A stretch of DNA of 13,029 nucleotides from Helicobacteraceae bacterium (GTDB lineage Bacteria > Campylobacterota > Campylobacteria > Campylobacterales > SZUA-545): the NCBI GenBank assembly GCA_031273735.1, contig JAISRI010000014.1, positions 1 to 13,029 on the forward strand, given 5' to 3'. The notes beneath the pieces were generated by a model. It had not been told where the DNA came from. It did no database searches and saw only the letters and a list, made by a program, of their open reading frames with translations. This document shows, piece by piece, positions 1 to 6,554 of this stretch; position 1 is the stretch's first letter; the number at the start of each line of letters is the position of its first letter. Both the position numbers and the translations under genes were made by a program.

Positions 1-503
1 GCGTCGTCGATCGTTTTTATCCACGTTTCGATCCTCGTTTTTGTCTTATCTGGTTCGTTCACCTCGTCCAAAGCAAGTCCCACAAATCTGCCCTCTCTTA
101 GCGCTAGAGAGGATTTGAACTTATATCCCTCCGCGTTTGTCTCGCCGACAATTTTGCCCCCTTTTTCAATAATCTTATCATACAAAACGCCCAACGCGCT
201 TGCGAAATGTTCCCCGTGCTTTTCGCTGTCGCCCGCGCCGAAAAGCGCGACAATCTTGCCCGAAAAGTCCGCGTCGTCCATTTCGGAGAACGGATCGCGC
301 CAGTCGTTTTGCAGATCGCCCTGTCCCCAAGTGGAACTACCCAAAACAAGATTATCGTATTCGAGCAGATCGTCTAAAGAGGAAACGTCTTCCATATTGA
401 CGATCGTTACTTCGTGATTTTTGCCAAGCGCCTCGCCGATTTTTTCAGCCGCTTTTGCCGTGTGTCCCGATGTGCTTCCGTAGAAGACGCCGATTTTTGC
501 CAT
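1..503 (-). CDS. fldA: Flavodoxin, long-chain FldA type (3' end beyond the left edge)
   Basis: Small FMN electron carrier of the cytoplasm. In Campylobacterota, FldA accepts electrons from pyruvate or 2-oxoglutarate:acceptor oxidoreductases. Reading leftwards from the ATG at 503-501, 167 codons are open with no stop, close to the roughly 164-residue family length, so only the last few residues are missing. Residues 9-15 (GSTSGHT) form the FMN phosphate loop. Residues 57-68 (SSTWGQGDLQND) are the 60s loop with the flavin-stacking Trp59. The 90s loop is GAGDSEKHGEHF, residues 89-100. At the position where a Tyr normally stacks on the isoalloxazine ring this protein has His96. The C-terminal half (GYKF, GRFVGLALDE) matches the family well. 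It lies 89 nt downstream of metF on the same strand. The ribosome binding site is weak (AAAGGC). Confidence 0.93.
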   Translation of the reverse strand, partial: MAKIGVFYGSTSGHTAKAAEKIGEALGKNHEVTIVNMEDVSSLDDLLEYDNLVLGSSTWGQGDLQNDWRDPFSEMDDADFSGKIVALFGAGDSEKHGEHFASALGVLYDKIIEKGGKIVGETNAEGYKFKSSLALREGRFVGLALDEVNEPDKTKTRIETWIKTIDD

Positions 504-592
504 CGTTTGCCTTTTGTTGAAATTTCACGCATAGCGTAGTCGATTTTTTATAAATATGCCGCACATTTTTTGGGCGCTTAGCTTAATTTTTG

Positions 593-1516
593 CTAAAGCC
601 TGATTTCGTCGATCAACCTATTCGCCAACTCAAAATGGTTGGCGCTCATAATATGAACGGGCGTTTTATCTTTGCGAATCGACCGCAAAAGCTCCGCGCT
701 CATCTCGTAGCCTATCTTCGCTTCCTCTTGCGCGCCTTTGCGGTTCGCCTCAAAAAGCGCGTCGATCCAGCGATCCGACACGCGAACGCCCGGAACGCGA
801 GATTGCAAAAACTGCGCGGTTTTTAAGCGAGAGAGCGGGAAAACGCCCAAGATCAACCTAGCGTTTTTGCGATCGTCTTCAAATTCGCAAGCGACCTCAT
901 TGAACAAACGTTGAAGCTCTCTAGCGTCTTCAAGCGAAAAAACGGGCTGACTAATTACGCCAATCGCGCCCGCGCCGATCTTTTGCGCGAACTTTCGTTT
1001 TAACGTCGCCGCGTTTTTTGCTCGGCTATTGCAAACGGCGAAGGGATAGATCGGCTTTGGCGCGGGAGAAATTATTTTGCCCGCGTAGTCGATCCCGCGA
1101 TTGAAAAAATGCGCGATCTTCAAAAACTCGACGCTGTTCGCTTCAAAAACGCCTTTTGCGCGAGGCTGATCGCTCAAACTCGCGGGATCGCCCGTAACCG
1201 CCAAAAACGCGCGAACGTCCGCCTCGTTGCAACCGAGAATATCAGATTGAATGGCGATCAGATTGCGATCGCGCATACTGATCGTGGCGATCGCGGGCTT
1301 GTTAAACGCCGCTTGGAGCTTGATTGCGGCAAAGAGCGAACCGTAACGCAGTTGCGCCAGCGGATTATCCGTAACGCTCCAGCCGTCGACCTTCTTATCC
1401 AACCCAAGCGCGGCGATCTTGTCGATAATCGGTTGAAAACTCGCGCTCTTAGACGGACTAGTTTCCAGCGTAATCCAACTGCCCTCTCGTAATTTTTCTA
1501 TCAGTTTTTCAAACAC
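593..1516 (-). CDS. metF: Methylenetetrahydrofolate reductase, MetF family
   Basis: Reduces 5,10-methylene-THF to 5-methyl-THF for methionine synthesis; an FAD-dependent cytoplasmic TIM barrel. Counting from the GTG start (307 aa), Glu18 (ITLETSP) corresponds to the catalytic Glu of the FEFFPP motif. TGD at 108-110 matches the flavin-binding Asp segment, Gln190 (VISQPVF) the folate-contacting Gln, and GVFPL at 224-228 plus the VHIMSANHFE end match conserved MetF stretches. The sequence is divergent and resembles the reductase half of homocysteine methyltransferase/MTHFR fusions. The open frame extends 19 codons upstream to an ATG at 1573. The GTG at 1516 is preferred because AAGGA lies 5 nt before it and promoter-like sequence lies inside the extension. 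A second folate gene is in the right part of the window (9836-10468). The substrate is inferred from family. Confidence 0.83.
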   Translation of the reverse strand: MFEKLIEKLREGSWITLETSPSKSASFQPIIDKIAALGLDKKVDGWSVTDNPLAQLRYGSLFAAIKLQAAFNKPAIATISMRDRNLIAIQSDILGCNEADVRAFLAVTGDPASLSDQPRAKGVFEANSVEFLKIAHFFNRGIDYAGKIISPAPKPIYPFAVCNSRAKNAATLKRKFAQKIGAGAIGVISQPVFSLEDARELQRLFNEVACEFEDDRKNARLILGVFPLSRLKTAQFLQSRVPGVRVSDRWIDALFEANRKGAQEEAKIGYEMSAELLRSIRKDKTPVHIMSANHFELANRLIDEIRL

Positions 1517-1547
1517 GTTTTTCCTTAGCGACGATACTATAGCTATG

Positions 1548-1555
1548 ATTTTACC
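1548..1555 (-). promoter_or_regulatory. Candidate -10 element (GGTAAAAT) of metF
   Basis: Read on the minus strand, GGTAAAAT ends 31 nt before the proposed GTG start. The same element lies at a similar distance from three other genes in this window. A second candidate, TATAGTAT, lies just downstream at about 1535-1542. No clear -35 box is seen, which is normal for Campylobacterota sigma-70 promoters. Confidence 0.4.
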
Positions 1556-1648
1556 GCTTAACGTATAACGCAAATCGGCTTTGACGCGGATTTAAGCCAT
1601 ATTTATTTGCGGCGGGCGCGTTTCAAAATAAAAGGCTCGCTAATATGC

Positions 1649-1658
1649 TTATAAAAAT
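1649..1658 (+). promoter_or_regulatory. Candidate nikR -10 region (TTATAAAAAT)
   Basis: An AT-rich TATAAA-type hexamer lies about 60 nt before the nikR start codon, in the 200-nt metF/nikR divergent region. If used, the leader would begin close to the palindrome at 1662-1674. The call rests on sequence resemblance only. Confidence 0.3.
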
Positions 1659-1661
1659 CGC

Positions 1662-1674
1662 GCGAAAGTTTCGC
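1662..1674. promoter_or_regulatory. Perfect 6+1+6 palindrome in the nikR leader, possible operator
   Basis: GCGAAA-G-TTTCGC is an exact inverted repeat just downstream of the candidate nikR -10 element and upstream of the nikR ribosome binding site. A second, imperfect inverted repeat lies further upstream (TTTATTTG at 1602-1609 against CAAAATAAA at 1624-1632). Neither fits the spacing of the Helicobacter NikR box (TATTATT-N11-AATAATA) or the E. coli box (GTATGA-N16-TCATAC), so assignment to NikR is speculative. Confidence 0.3.
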
Positions 1675-1716
1675 CAAACGACGAAAGCGATCGCGTTGGA
1701 ACAAAGAGGAGTAACA

Positions 1717-2130
1717 ATGGAAGAATCTATCCGCTTTAGCGTATCTCTACCAAAAGAGCTGTTAGAAACGCTCGATCGGCAGATCATAAACAAAGGCTAC
1801 GACTCGCGTAGCGAGTTTGTGCGCGATCTAATCCGCGAACAGATCACCGCCGAGCGGTGGGAGAGCGGCGAGGAAGCGGTTTATGGCAATCTGACGCTTA
1901 TCTACGACCATCATTCGCGGGAGTTAAACGCTAAGATGATCGATCTAGCGCACCAAAACGCGACGATCGTATTATGCTCTACGCACGTTCATATCGATCA
2001 TAATAATTGTATGGAGTCGATCATATTAAAGGGCAAACCAAACGAGATCGAATCTGTCGCGGCGCATATCGGCGGTTTGCGCGGCGTTTTGTTCGCCAAA
2101 CTTACTCGCGCCAGCCGCTTAGAAGGTTAA
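1717..2130 (+). CDS. nikR: Nickel-responsive transcriptional regulator NikR
   Basis: Tetrameric nickel-sensing DNA-binding protein of 137 aa. Residues 4-45 are a ribbon-helix-helix domain (IRFSVSLPKELLETLDR, then SRSEFVRDLIRE). Residues 55-135 are the ACT-like metal domain. The high-affinity nickel ligands are all present as His79, His90, His92 and Cys98, with the exact 11-2-6 spacing of E. coli His76/His87/His89/Cys95. The frame is open from 1645, but the ATG at 1717 is chosen: it has the ribosome binding site AGAGGAG 5 nt before it and gives the family length of 133-148 aa. It lies 33 nt upstream of hypB on the same strand, which suggests control of nickel enzyme maturation. In Helicobacter, NikR both represses and activates nickel-related genes; the targets here are inferred. 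Confidence 0.95.
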   Translation: MEESIRFSVSLPKELLETLDRQIINKGYDSRSEFVRDLIREQITAERWESGEEAVYGNLTLIYDHHSRELNAKMIDLAHQNATIVLCSTHVHIDHNNCMESIILKGKPNEIESVAAHIGGLRGVLFAKLTRASRLEG

Positions 2131-2131
2131 A

Positions 2132-2139
2132 GGTAAAAT
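2132..2139 (+). promoter_or_regulatory. Candidate -10 element (GGTAAAAT) of hypBEA
   Basis: GGTAAAAT starts 1 nt after the nikR stop codon and ends 24 nt before the hypB ATG. The AAGGA ribosome binding site at 2154-2158 lies between. This suggests the hyp genes have their own promoter in addition to read-through from nikR. Confidence 0.45.
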
Positions 2140-2163
2140 CTCGGTTATTTTTTAAGGAAAATT

Positions 2164-2850
2164 ATGGCTTTGCTTGAAAACGTCGAAAACAACCCGAGCC
2201 TAAACAGTCCAAAAACGATATCGATTATGAAACGGGTGTTGGAATCAAACGATCAAAACGCTATCGCCAATCAGCGCGAGTTTGACGCGAAAGGTATATT
2301 GGCGATCAACCTGATGAGCAGTCCAGGTAGCGGCAAAACGACGCTTTTAGAGGCTACGGCAAAGAGGGCGGATTTCAAATTTGCCGTGATCGAAGGCGAT
2401 ATGCAGACCAACCGCGACTCGGATCGGCTAATTAAACTCGGCGTTCAAGCGCGTCAGATCACAACGGGGACGGCTTGCCATCTGGAAGCCGATATGGTGC
2501 GCGGCGCGATGGATAATATGGACTTAGACGGCTTGGACGTAGTTTTTATCGAGAACGTCGGCAATCTGGTCTGCCCCGCAAGCTACGAGCTTGGCGCGCA
2601 CATTAACGTCGTTTTACTATCGACTCCCGAAGGCGACGACAAGGTTTTGAAATATCCCGTGATGTTCCGCGCCGCCGATCTAGCGCTAATTACAAAGATC
2701 GAGTTAGCGACGCTTTTTGAGTTTAGCGCCGATCGGGTCGAAAGCGAAATACGGCGGCTAAAACCAGAAGTCGAAACGATCGCTTTGAGCGCAAAGACTG
2801 GCGAGGGGCTGGATAGTTGGCTGAACTTCATTAAAAGCCGTTTGAGATGA
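2164..2850 (+). CDS. hypB: Hydrogenase nickel incorporation GTPase HypB
   Basis: SIMIBI-class GTPase that, with HypA, inserts nickel into the large subunit of [NiFe]-hydrogenases (and assists urease in Helicobacter). It has 228 aa and no His-rich nickel store at the N terminus. Walker A is SSPGSGKTT (52-60). TTGTACHLEA (100-109) contains the dimer-interface metal ligands Cys105 and His106. IENVGNLVCPASYELGAH (129-146) contains Cys137. The base-specificity motif usually written NKxD (SKAD in H. pylori, from memory) is TKIE at 177-180, so the usual Asp is Glu. The start is supported by AAGGA 5 nt upstream. The stop overlaps the hypE start by 4 nt (ATGA). The hypC and hypD genes that follow hypB in many relatives are missing here. 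Confidence 0.95.
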   Translation: MALLENVENNPSLNSPKTISIMKRVLESNDQNAIANQREFDAKGILAINLMSSPGSGKTTLLEATAKRADFKFAVIEGDMQTNRDSDRLIKLGVQARQITTGTACHLEADMVRGAMDNMDLDGLDVVFIENVGNLVCPASYELGAHINVVLLSTPEGDDKVLKYPVMFRAADLALITKIELATLFEFSADRVESEIRRLKPEVETIALSAKTGEGLDSWLNFIKSRLR

Positions 2851-3851
2851 GCGGCGTTATATCGCTCGCGCACGGCGCGGGCGGGCTGGAAACGAGAGAG
2901 CTGATCGAGCGCGTTTTTACCCGCGTTCTTGGCAACGACTACCTTGCCGAAAGCGAAGACGCGGCGATAATTCCCGTCGGCGCCTACGCCGTGTCGATCG
3001 ACGGCTTTACGGTCGACCCGATCATATTTAACGGCGGCAATATCGGCAAACTCGCCGTCGCGGGCAGTTGCAACGACGTGGCAATGCGCGGCGCAAAGCC
3101 GAAGTTTTTAGCCGCTTCGTTTATTATCGAAGAGGGTTTGAGCTTTGACGTTTTGGAGGAGATCGTAGCTTCTTTTGGCGCGGAGTTGCGCGTTAATAAC
3201 GCCTTGTTGATCGCCGCCGACACAAAAGTAACTCCTAGAAATCAAGGCGTTAGCGGTATATTTATCTCCACAACGGCTTTTGGCGAGGTTATTTTGGAAG
3301 GCTTGGCGGCGAAAAATCTGCGTGTTGGCGATTTGATTATCGCAAGCGGATCGATTGGCGATCACGGCGCGGCGATCTTTGCGGCGCGAGAGGGCATAGA
3401 GCTTGAAAGCGGTTTGCAAAGCGATTGCGCTTCGCTTTGGAGTTTGGTTTCGCTACTGATCGACGCGAAATTGCCGATCGTCTGTATGCGCGACGCGACG
3501 CGGGGAGGGTTAGCCGCCGTAACAAACGAATGGGCGATCGCCGCGAACGCGACGCTAACGCTTAACGAATCGTCTATCGCGGTTAAAAACGAGGTCAAAG
3601 GGGCGTGCGAGCTTTTAGGATTCGAGCCTTACGCGCTGGCAAACGAAGGCGCGGCGATCGTGGCGGTTCGCGGCGAAGAGGCGGCTAAAAAAGCGATCGA
3701 GATTATGCGATCGAGCGAGTTGGGTAAAAACGCGGCGATTATCGGCTACGTCGGCGGCGAGCGGCGAGGGCGGGTTATTTTGCAAACGCCGCATAAAACT
3801 TCGCGTTTTTTAGATATGCCAAGCGGCGAATTATTACCGAGAATCTGTTAG
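2847..3851 (+). CDS. hypE: Hydrogenase maturation protein HypE
   Basis: ATP-dependent dehydratase of the PurM/AIR-synthase fold. It converts the carbamoyl group placed by HypF on its C-terminal Cys to thiocyanate, the source of the two CN- ligands of the hydrogenase iron. It has 334 aa, the usual length. Seen here are AHGAGG (8-13), the nucleotide-binding stretch around DGFTVDP and FNGGNIGKLAV (52-71), NDVAMRGAKP (76-85), IIEEG (93-97), and ADTKV (124-128; GDTKV in most members). It ends in Pro-Arg-Ile-Cys (331-334), the universal carbamoyl acceptor tail, so it should be functional. It is translationally coupled to hypB. Its partners HypC, HypD and HypF must be encoded elsewhere. Confidence 0.96.
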   Translation: MSGVISLAHGAGGLETRELIERVFTRVLGNDYLAESEDAAIIPVGAYAVSIDGFTVDPIIFNGGNIGKLAVAGSCNDVAMRGAKPKFLAASFIIEEGLSFDVLEEIVASFGAELRVNNALLIAADTKVTPRNQGVSGIFISTTAFGEVILEGLAAKNLRVGDLIIASGSIGDHGAAIFAAREGIELESGLQSDCASLWSLVSLLIDAKLPIVCMRDATRGGLAAVTNEWAIAANATLTLNESSIAVKNEVKGACELLGFEPYALANEGAAIVAVRGEEAAKKAIEIMRSSELGKNAAIIGYVGGERRGRVILQTPHKTSRFLDMPSGELLPRIC

Positions 3852-3857
3852 ATTTTT

Positions 3858-4199
3858 ATGCACGAATATTCAGTCGTTCAAGCGCTGTTGGATCAGTGCG
3901 AGCGCGAAGCGAAAAAGGCGGGCGCGAATAGGATTATAAATATCGTCGTTAAGGTAGGCAAATTAAGCGGTATTGACCCCGCGCTATTAAAGAGCGCTTT
4001 TTATTTTTTTAACGAAGATAGTTTTTGCAAAGGCGCGGCGCTTAATTTAATTTTGCAGAAGGTTGCGGTCAAATGTAAAAAATGCGGACAAATATCCGAA
4101 TTAGACGAGTTATATTTTTGTTGCCCAAAATGCAAAAGCGAAGAGATAACAATTATAGACGGCGAAGATTTAACGCTTATGAGCTTGGAGATGGAGTAG
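3858..4199 (+). CDS. hypA: Hydrogenase nickel metallochaperone HypA
   Basis: Nickel chaperone that works with HypB, of 113 aa. The start is fixed by the universal N terminus MHE (here MHEYS), whose amino group and His2 bind nickel. The structural zinc site is formed by two CxxC pairs, Cys73/Cys76 (CKKC) and Cys89/Cys92 (CPKC). It begins 6 nt after hypE and has no clear ribosome binding site, so it probably relies on coupling. It is the last gene of the nikR-hyp run and converges with the deacetylase gene 21 nt further on. Confidence 0.95.
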   Translation: MHEYSVVQALLDQCEREAKKAGANRIINIVVKVGKLSGIDPALLKSAFYFFNEDSFCKGAALNLILQKVAVKCKKCGQISELDELYFCCPKCKSEEITIIDGEDLTLMSLEME

Positions 4200-4221
4200 T
4201 TTTTCTGCCTAAACTCCTTTT
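4193..4221 (+). terminator. Weak terminator-like hairpin after hypA
   Basis: GGAGT (4193-4197, overlapping the hypA stop) can pair with ACTCC (4213-4217) over a 15-nt loop and is followed by four T residues. A five-pair stem is weak, so this is a tentative call. Nothing better lies between the convergent genes. Confidence 0.22.
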
Positions 4222-5279
4222 CAAATTATAGAGCGGCAGTTTGCGAAAGAGATATTCCATCTTTTGGCGCGATCGTATATGAGCGGGAGAGCGATTTCGG
4301 CTTTGTCGTAAATATCGTGAAAGAGAACGATTCCTTTTCGCCAAACAAGCATAAGCGTTAAAACGCGATCGGCGGCGGCTTTCACGCTAATTGTTTTTTG
4401 CCAATCTTGCGAATCGATATTCCATAAAACGATCTTTATCTTATCGCGAAAAAACGGATCGCTATTATCCAAGCGCCGTCCATACGGCGGGCGAAAAGCG
4501 GCGATATATGAGTTATGCGCGCGAGCGTTTAATAGATTCGCGCTTTGCTCGATCGATCTTAACGCCTCTTTAACGCTTTTCGCGTGCGAAATATGAGTCC
4601 AGCCATGACTTGCCAAACACTGATCTTTATAGAGATCGGCTAGATCGTTTTCGCGTTTTTGCGCCGCTGATCCTAGCGCAAAAAAAATCGCGTTTATATT
4701 ACGATCGTTTAACGCTTTTATAAGTCGATCCGTAGAGCCGTTTTGATCGCTTGGTCCGTCGTCGTAGGTTAGATAAAAAACGCGATCGTTAAACTCCGTT
4801 CCCAAGATTTCGTTATCGTTAAAACGATCGATCTCGCTACTGATTTTAGGAAAGAGCGCCGCAAGGCGTAACTGCTCGTAAAAATAGGCGCGATAAAACT
4901 TTTCTTTCGCGTTATTTATGGCAAAGTTTTGCGTTAATCGTTTTAACTGCGCTTCGGGCGTAGAACGCGGAAGTTCGCCGTTTTGATCGCCAATCGCCGC
5001 TTTATAGTTGATAAGCAGGTTTTCCAGTGTTCTAAAGCGAATTTTATTAACGCTTTCAAGATTGATCTGATCGGCTTTTAGATCGAGCTTTGGCGCTAAA
5101 TACTCCCGCGTTAAAAACGGCTCTGAAAGGATCGTTTTGGCAAACGATAAAATCTCGATTTTAGAGGCTTCGTCAAACGATAGATTGTCGTCGTTGCGCT
5201 CGATTAACGCCGGCGGCAAAACGGCAAAACAACAAACGGCGATCGCAAGCGCGACCGCCGATACGCGAAGCATAGGCAT
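4221..5279 (-). CDS. Secreted polysaccharide deacetylase (NodB domain)
   Basis: Carbohydrate esterase 4 (NodB) domain protein of 352 aa, predicted to remove N-acetyl groups from a cell-envelope or extracellular polysaccharide. Residues 1-24 are a signal peptide or membrane anchor. Residues 30-165 are an unassigned, mostly helical region. The NodB domain covers about 167-345. All five catalytic motifs are intact: TYDDGP (171-176; base Asp173, metal Asp174), SHGWTH (224-229; metal His225 and His229), RPPYG (263-267), DSQDW (289-293) and LFHD (319-322; His321). The start codon shares one base with the stop of the upstream YfaP-like gene (TAATG), which implies translational coupling. A second ATG two codons downstream is possible. 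The substrate cannot be read from the sequence. Confidence 0.88.
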   Translation of the reverse strand: MPMLRVSAVALAIAVCCFAVLPPALIERNDDNLSFDEASKIEILSFAKTILSEPFLTREYLAPKLDLKADQINLESVNKIRFRTLENLLINYKAAIGDQNGELPRSTPEAQLKRLTQNFAINNAKEKFYRAYFYEQLRLAALFPKISSEIDRFNDNEILGTEFNDRVFYLTYDDGPSDQNGSTDRLIKALNDRNINAIFFALGSAAQKRENDLADLYKDQCLASHGWTHISHAKSVKEALRSIEQSANLLNARAHNSYIAAFRPPYGRRLDNSDPFFRDKIKIVLWNIDSQDWQKTISVKAAADRVLTLMLVWRKGIVLFHDIYDKAEIALPLIYDRAKRWNISFANCRSII

Positions 5280-6448
5280 TAAAGTTTAGCTTTTACTCTC
5301 GCGATTGCTTTATCGTAAGTCTGTTTTAGGTTTTCCTCGTTAGCTAACCTATAATAGTTTAGCGCGTCTAAGAAAGATCCGTTTTGCTCGTAAAGCCTTC
5401 CGATTTCGTAGTAGGAATTTGCTCGCACTATATTTGCGCCTTCGCCGCTTGCGATCGATATGGCGTTTCGATTCGCCCACATCGATTCGGAAAATAGGTT
5501 TAGCTTGCGATATGAAAGCCCCATATTGCTATACGCTTGCGCGTAGCGCGGATCGGCTTCAACCGCCAATTGGTAGTAAGAGATACTATCTTGAAAATTA
5601 CCCGCGCGGTAAAGCCTTTCGCCTTCGTTATTTAACTCTACCGCTTTAGGCGCGATCGAAGCGCTAACTATATTAACCGCAGACGCTTTTTCAGCAAAAC
5701 GTTTTATATCCTCGCTATGGATTGCCTCCACGCCTTTAAATATACGCTCGTCAATTGCGTTAAGATCGATAATCTGCCCGTTAGCGTCGATCTTAAATAC
5801 CGTCCAAACGTTGCCCGTTATATTTCGCGGGACGTTATAAGTTTTTACGAGCGACTGCCCCGCATATACAAAAACTTTCGCGCCGCTTTTGCTAAGAGCG
5901 CCGTTATTTGCTTTGTCGGAGTCGCTGAAATTATGCACAGTATAGATATAGGTTTCGTTTGGCGCGAGTTTTTGAATGGTGATCGTCTCCGGTCCGTAAC
6001 TATCAACGTCGTCGACGTCAAGATAAGCGGATCCGCTTCCCTTTGTGTTGAAGTAGATTTGTTTATCGCTATAAACCAAATGCGAATCAAGGTCTTTTGG
6101 AGCGGCGCCCCACGAAAGCACGATCCGTAGTCCGTCCAAACTCTTCATCACGGGGCTAAGCGCGTAGGTTAGCCCGTCGCACGGGCATTTGACCACAAGA
6201 TCCGAAAACCCGTCCTTTTTAACGATCAGTATCGCGTTTGCGTCGATATTTTTTGGCGAGTTTATCGTCGCCTTGCCTTGCGCGTTTGTCGTCGTTTGCA
6301 GGCTAGTTTCGCCCGTTTGTTGCAATATGACGGTTGCGCCAGAAACCCTTTTATCCTTGATTGTCGCGTCCAAAACGTCGATCGAAACGCTTTGCGCCCA
6401 CGCGCTAACCGAAAACGCCGATAGCAGTAACCAACGATTTAAGCTCAT
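5279..6448 (-). CDS. Secreted YfaP-like (DUF2135) protein with C-terminal TPR repeats
   Basis: Protein of 389 aa with no assigned biochemical function. Residues 1-19 are a signal peptide ending in AWA-QS. Residues 20-100 look like a carboxypeptidase-regulatory/Ig-like beta domain (VSGATVILQQTGE, TNAQGKATI) with a CxC pair, Cys88 and Cys90. Residues 106-235 match the YfaP/DUF2135 domain of E. coli YfaP: LSWGAAPKDLDSHL (111-124) and the acidic stretch LDVDDVDSYGPETI (143-156), which could bind a cation. Residues 269-377 contain about three TPR repeats (for example AVEADPRYAQAYSNMGLSY), a protein-protein interface. The start is supported by AAGGA 7 nt upstream. It forms an operon with the deacetylase and is divergent from the sulfatase-fold gene, so a periplasmic or envelope scaffold role is inferred. 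Confidence 0.8.
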   Translation of the reverse strand: MSLNRWLLLSAFSVSAWAQSVSIDVLDATIKDKRVSGATVILQQTGETSLQTTTNAQGKATINSPKNIDANAILIVKKDGFSDLVVKCPCDGLTYALSPVMKSLDGLRIVLSWGAAPKDLDSHLVYSDKQIYFNTKGSGSAYLDVDDVDSYGPETITIQKLAPNETYIYTVHNFSDSDKANNGALSKSGAKVFVYAGQSLVKTYNVPRNITGNVWTVFKIDANGQIIDLNAIDERIFKGVEAIHSEDIKRFAEKASAVNIVSASIAPKAVELNNEGERLYRAGNFQDSISYYQLAVEADPRYAQAYSNMGLSYRKLNLFSESMWANRNAISIASGEGANIVRANSYYEIGRLYEQNGSFLDALNYYRLANEENLKQTYDKAIARVKAKL

Positions 6449-6477
6449 TGTTCGTTCCTTTTTGATAAGATCGCGCC

Positions 6478-6485
6478 AATTTTAC
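6478..6485 (-). promoter_or_regulatory. Candidate -10 element (GTAAAATT) of the yfaP-like operon
   Basis: Read on the minus strand, GTAAAAT ends about 30 nt before the ATG at 6448, with the AAGGA ribosome binding site between. It shares the 106-nt divergent region with the plus-strand element at 6521-6528, so both transcripts could be co-regulated. Confidence 0.4.
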
Positions 6486-6520
6486 GCCGATTTTGCTTAC
6501 GCGCGAGAAGCTCTCGATCG

Positions 6521-6528
6521 GGTAAAAT
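6521..6528 (+). promoter_or_regulatory. Candidate -10 element (GGTAAAAT) of the sulfatase-fold gene
   Basis: GGTAAAAT ends 26 nt before the ATG at 6555. The octamer is identical to that before hypB, and the spacing is close to that before metF and the yfaP-like gene. The ribosome binding site is AGGG at 6547-6550, 4 nt before the start. Confidence 0.42.
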
Positions 6529-6554
6529 AGCAAAACTTTTTTGACTAGGGCTTT

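Noticed and set aside
104..349. A possible frameshift in the flavodoxin gene, because a different minus-strand frame is also open here.
   Set aside because: Translating from the ATG at 503 gives an uninterrupted flavodoxin to the window edge; the other frame is an overlapping shadow.
575..600. A hairpin at the metF stop codon (TTAGC...GCTAA) as terminator.
   Set aside because: Only five uninterrupted pairs, and on the transcribed strand it is followed by A residues, not U residues.
1645..1716. A 24-residue N-terminal extension of NikR.
   Set aside because: NikR proteins start close to the ribbon-helix-helix strand, and a strong ribosome binding site precedes the ATG at 1717.
5717..6130. A 137-codon plus-strand open frame over the yfaP-like gene.
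   Set aside because: The minus-strand frame has a signal peptide, DUF2135 sequence and a ribosome binding site; the plus-strand frame has none of these.
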